From Emiliania huxleyi CCMP1516 (lineage: Eukaryota; Haptophyta; Isochrysidales; Noelaerhabdaceae): a stretch of DNA of 64,000 nt. Each line of letters opens with the position of its first letter. Position 1 is the stretch's first letter. Under the pieces are notes generated by a model that was not told the origin of the DNA, made no database searches, and was given only the letters and a program-made list of their open reading frames with translations. The translations under genes and the position numbers were made by a program. The stretch is from the NCBI RefSeq assembly GCF_000372725.1, contig NW_005198244.1, positions 896,578 to 960,577 on the forward strand, written 5' to 3'. Of the stretch, positions 60,756 to 64,000 are shown in pieces.

Positions 60756-63013
60756 ATGCGCACACGCGTAGCCCCAGCCGTCGTTCACTTCCTGCAGGGC
60801 CTCGTCGTACTTCTCCTGGCGTTCATCCCGATCGCGCCAGCGTGGGTCGTTTTGCTCGCGTTTTCGTCAGCATGCTACCCGCTGGGCTTCTTCAGTTCGG
60901 ATGATGCGGTCGGCCTTCCAGAAAGCTATCGCCGCTGGCGTCGATTCCCACTCAAGATCCCGATGGTTCTCTTTGTAGACCTTCCGACGGGCTTTCTCCT
61001 CGCTTTGTACGTCGGAGGCTGGGTTTGCATACTTTTGCCGATCACACACGTCGCTTTCGAAGTGGTCAGGCTCTTTGCTCCTTTCCAAAACGACCATAGT
61101 TCGAAAGCGACGTGTACTGGCAGGGTTGAGTCGACTAGAGATTCAGGGGTCACGTCAGCTAGCTCCGATGTCGAGGCTCCTACTCGCAGTTTCTCGCACC
61201 TCCGCGCTCAGCGTGAGGACGGCACCAGATACCGTGATCACGACTCTGTCTGGAAAGCGCTCGAGGGCGACGGCCTCGAAGGCGAGGACTCGAAGGTGAT
61301 GCGAGGCGATGTGCGTCTACTCAGCCTCAAATGGATGATTGCTCGCGCCGCTGGGGGCAAAGCACTGCCGCGGCGGCAGGATCTCGAGAAGGATCACCCA
61401 GAGGCATTCATTGACGTTGCTGAGCTCAAGCAGATCGAGAGAGGAGCGAGGCTTGCGTTCAACCCCCACGTGTTTGGAGAAATGATGGGGGCGGTCCTCG
61501 GCAAGGGCGGCGGCCTTTGGGGCCTCCTAAAACTCTTGGCGTGCCTTTTTCGCCGCGAGCATAACGCTGACAAGTTGCTCCCGATCGTCTCCGTGTCCTA
61601 CTGCTGGCTAGAAGCAGGACACCCGGATCGGGACGGTCGCCAGCTTCAGCTTCTATGTGACAAGCTCAACCGTCTCTACGGAGGGCGTGGGCTAGTTGGT
61701 GTGTGCCAGGAGTATGGTTTCTCTGACATGGGCGTCTTCATCGATTGGACCTCCGGGTATCAAAAGGATCCGGCGCTCTGGTCCGAATGGATGGCAGACA
61801 CTGCTTTGTATTCGCTGAGCGACGATGAGCTCAGAAAGGTGGCGGACCGCGAACGGTTTGTCGCTGAGCGACACGCGTACGAGGCGATGGCCGACGGGGC
61901 GCTGTACGCACTGAGCGAAGACCAGCTACGGAACTTGCCAGATGGCGAGCGTTTGGTCGCCGACCGGCGCGCGTATGAGGAGAGCCGATCTGAGGAGGAG
62001 AAGGCTAAGTTCGATCGTATGCTCAAGCACATGGACATCTGGTATGCGCACTCTTCAATCACGGTCGTCCTGCTTACGCAGCTTCCCGAGCAGCTTCCGC
62101 CTGGCTTTGATTCGACGCGCACCTACGATTCGCGCGGGTGGACGACGTTCGAGCGGTGCAGCGCCGAACTTGCCAAAAGCTTCGAGCTGGGCGTCGCAAA
62201 ATGGAAGCTTGTGATCGATGTGGCCGATGCTGACGGAGGCGCGCAGCGGCGATTGCCGACAACCCCTGAACAGATGGAAGCGCTTCTCGCTGACTGCCGC
62301 TTCACAAACGGCTCCGATGAAAAGACGGTGCTCCGCCTGTACGAGCAGACAGCGTTGGCGGTACTCGGTACAGTTGAAGAATTGAATTTCCTCGGTCTGC
62401 CCCTCAATTGCGATGATGAGTGGTGTTCACCCGCTAAACTGGCGGCCGCTCTAGATTACTGCAACCGCCTCAAGCAGTTGAACCTTGCCGCCACCCAACT
62501 CAATGACAGGGGCGTCGAAGACCTCGCGCGTGGGCTCCCTCGCGATGCGCTCCCGGCGCTGCAAAGACTTGTGGCGCTGGTCGCTTTGGTACGGACGGTA
62601 TTAACGCGCTCATCAAGGCCTTCAACCGTGGTGTCGCCCCGGCATTACAAGAGCTCACGTTATGTTTCACTCCCATCGGAGACGCGGGGGCTGCGGCGTT
62701 GGCTGCGGCGATCGCGGCAGGCAGGCTACCAACGCAGATTAAGTGGTTGGACCTGGGTTGCTGCAATATTGGCAACGAGGGGGCGGAGACGTTGGCGGAA
62801 GCACTGCTCGAGACAGGTTCTGAGTGCCGCATTGCCTGCCCATTGAACCGGATTGGCATAGCCGGCCAGTCGGCACTGCTCAAGGCTCACGAGGGAAGGC
62901 ATGGCCCATCGTTTGCGCATGCCCTCACCATTTTGCCCTGCAATGGCACCATATGGCCGGCAGCCTTCTCGCGTGCGGTAGGCCGAGCAATGCGCCGTGC
63001 TGTTGAAGGGTAG
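60756..63013 (+). CDS. Membrane-anchored HET-like domain + LRR protein (one frame break)
   Basis: ATG 60756 (MRTRVAPAVVHFLQGLVVLL). Hydrophobic helices follow (LLLAFIPIAPAWVVLLAFSS, VLFVDLPTGFLLALYVGGWV CILLPITH), then a cytosolic linker and a core with LLPIVSVSYCWLEAGHPDRD GRQL, GVFIDWTSGYQKDP, WYAHSSITVVLLTQLPEQLP and YDSRGWTTFERCSAELA. Motif order resembles fungal HET domains (xLSYCWG..W.D..CIdQ..MxxIYxxA..RxWtxQE), which have a TIR-like fold. Two adjacent 32-residue copies lie inside it (MADTALYSLSDDELRKVADR / MADGALYALSEDQLRNLPDG). C-terminal leucine-rich repeats: LKQLNLAATQLNDRGVEDLA, then in another frame LQELTLCFTPIGDAGAAALA and IKWLDLGCCNIGNEGAETLA. The frame changes at about 62570-62595, a one-base event or sequencing error. 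Stop at 63013. The HET assignment is an inference from motif spacing. Confidence 0.65.
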
Positions 63014-63554
63014 GGGGTTGACAGCTGTCTACCCCCTACTGAGCCTCTCAGGCCTCAACGCTTGTGCTCAAACTCGCGGGGTGTCTCGGTGTCTGGGGGG
63101 CGGGGCGGGGGCGCGGGGGAGGGCGGGAGAGCTCCAGGCCGGCCTCTCACTCGGGGTCTCTCGGGGGAGAGCTCCAACAGGACGAGACTCGCCACGGCCC
63201 ACGGGCACAGTGGCACACGCAGTCGCGCCGTTCTCCCGTTCATGAATATTATGCTCCACACTGATCATTATACGCGTTCTCCAGCCTTCGGTCACAGGTC
63301 AACAAGTGTACTCACTTAACACGCGTTGTCCCTGTTGAGCTCTGTGACACTTTGTGTGACACAACGACATGGCGTGCGCGGGAGGAGCGCGGGACTCGAG
63401 GGGTGCCGTCGGAGCGACTCGGGCTCAGCGCACAAGCGACGAGCCGACGACCCTCCACCCTCCCCGAACTCAACACAGTCATGCAACGGAGAAAACTGCT
63501 CGAAAACTGGGCCGAGTGGCCACAGGCGCTTTGCGGCGCCAAACGCGTGGCGCG
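63014..63554. other. Intergenic, no gene supported
   Basis: GC-rich first half (about 63085-63170 purine-rich). Nothing gene-like on either strand. Confidence 0.45.
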
Positions 63555-64000
63555 TCACAGCCAGCCGCGGCACTTGACCTCGCCTCGCTCGGTGGCGCCG
63601 CAGAGGCACTTCTTCTCAGAGTACTTTCTCCGGGTCGTGGCGCCCGGGTCGCGCAGGTAGCCGACCTCGTCGCCCTCCTTGATGTCCTTCTTTGCGAAGA
63701 AGCCGAAGCGGCACCAGCGGCCGTCCGGGTCGAAGTAGGACTTGAGCGGCCTCACCACGAGGTTGGGGTCGCACCGAAAGTTGATGAAGGCGCCGACGTT
63801 CCGCACGGCGAATCCGTCGACGAACTGATCGCTCGAGGCGGAGCCGCGCTCAAAGACGTAGTCGCCGACGCGCTCGTGCAGCCGCGTCCGGCGCCCCTCC
63901 TCCTCGGGGCTGATGAGCTCGCCGACGTACTCGCACACAAAATCGTCTTGCCGGATGTCCTCTGCGGCCTGCACGCCCCACACTGCGGACGACTCCGAGC
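63555..64000 (-). CDS. SET-domain protein (partial, runs off the right edge)
   Basis: SET enzymes methylate lysines, mostly on histones. The minus strand from the window edge reads VWGVQAAEDIRQDDFVCEYV GELIS, RTRLHERVGDYVF, FVDGFAVRNVGAFINFRCDP NLVV, RFGFFAKKDIKEGDEVGYL, then a post-SET-like KKCLCGATERGEVKCRGWL, stop at 63555. The arrangement is that of SUV39/SET-type H3K9 enzymes. Two core positions differ from the usual motifs: NHSC reads NFRC, and the YDY after GEE/GDE reads YLRD. The N-terminal part lies outside the window. Confidence 0.8.
   Translation of the reverse strand, partial: SESSAVWGVQAAEDIRQDDFVCEYVGELISPEEEGRRTRLHERVGDYVFERGSASSDQFVDGFAVRNVGAFINFRCDPNLVVRPLKSYFDPDGRWCRFGFFAKKDIKEGDEVGYLRDPGATTRRKYSEKKCLCGATERGEVKCRGWL

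Overview
This is a GC-rich nuclear window from a single-celled eukaryote, most likely a haptophyte-type microalga (Emiliania/Isochrysis/Chrysochromulina-like). That placement is an inference. It rests on very high coding GC, many short introns (about 35-110 nt), recurrent GC-AG as well as GT-AG splice boundaries, abundant microsatellites and tandem-repeat introns, and single-copy eukaryotic genes (ORC3, a TMEM50/UPF0220 protein, a UBX protein) on both strands. There is no bacterial or organelle organisation, and I recognise no retrovirus-like or Polinton-like element. One assembly gap (N) lies at 57252-57505.

Layout. 0-7 kb: a repeat-rich hypothetical gene on the minus strand, then a long plus-strand gene with two small Tudor/KOW-like stretches and a 770-residue low-complexity last exon. 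7.1-10.5 kb (minus): origin recognition complex subunit 3. 11 kb: tRNA-Ser(AGA). 13.4-14.85 kb (plus): a GT92/DUF23 glycosyltransferase with one frame break. 15.4-17.7 kb (minus): a serine carboxypeptidase (S10) whose first intron carries repeated copies of its own exon end and 5' splice site. 18-21 kb: microsatellites, a terminal-inverted-repeat element, repeat-rich reading frames on both strands and a 65-bp satellite. 21-27.3 kb (minus): a patatin-like phospholipase fused to membrane segments, with further membrane exons upstream that look like part of a Na+/Ca2+-K+ exchanger. 28-32.7 kb (plus): a RAP-domain protein and an FAD-dependent oxidoreductase. 32.7-38 kb: repeats, including a fold-back element and an inverted-repeat element holding a coiled-coil frame. 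38-44 kb: small membrane and hypothetical genes, including the TMEM50 homologue. 44-45.7 kb: inverted-repeat elements. 45.9-50.7 kb (plus): a Trk/HKT-type K+ transporter with many introns. 51.5-54 kb (plus): a single-exon type I membrane protein with proline-rich spacers and a fresh internal duplication. 54.3 kb: a hAT-like MITE with an 8-bp target duplication. 55-56.2 kb (plus): a SPRY-like protein. 56.9-60.4 kb (minus): a UBA-PUB-UBX protein. 60.8-63 kb (plus): a membrane-anchored HET-like + LRR protein. 63.6 kb to the right edge (minus): a SET-domain methyltransferase, cut by the window end.

The genes do not form one pathway. What unifies the window is genome architecture. Unrelated genes share introns with the same degenerate ACACGTCC-type motif, other introns are built from private tandem repeats, and a conserved block of about 50-100 bp sits upstream of at least three start codons in the same orientation. 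The most interesting protein is the HET-like/LRR membrane protein, a candidate immune-type receptor.

Starts and exon edges were chosen by eye from reading frame, splice dinucleotides and remembered family sequences. No alignment or transcript data were available.
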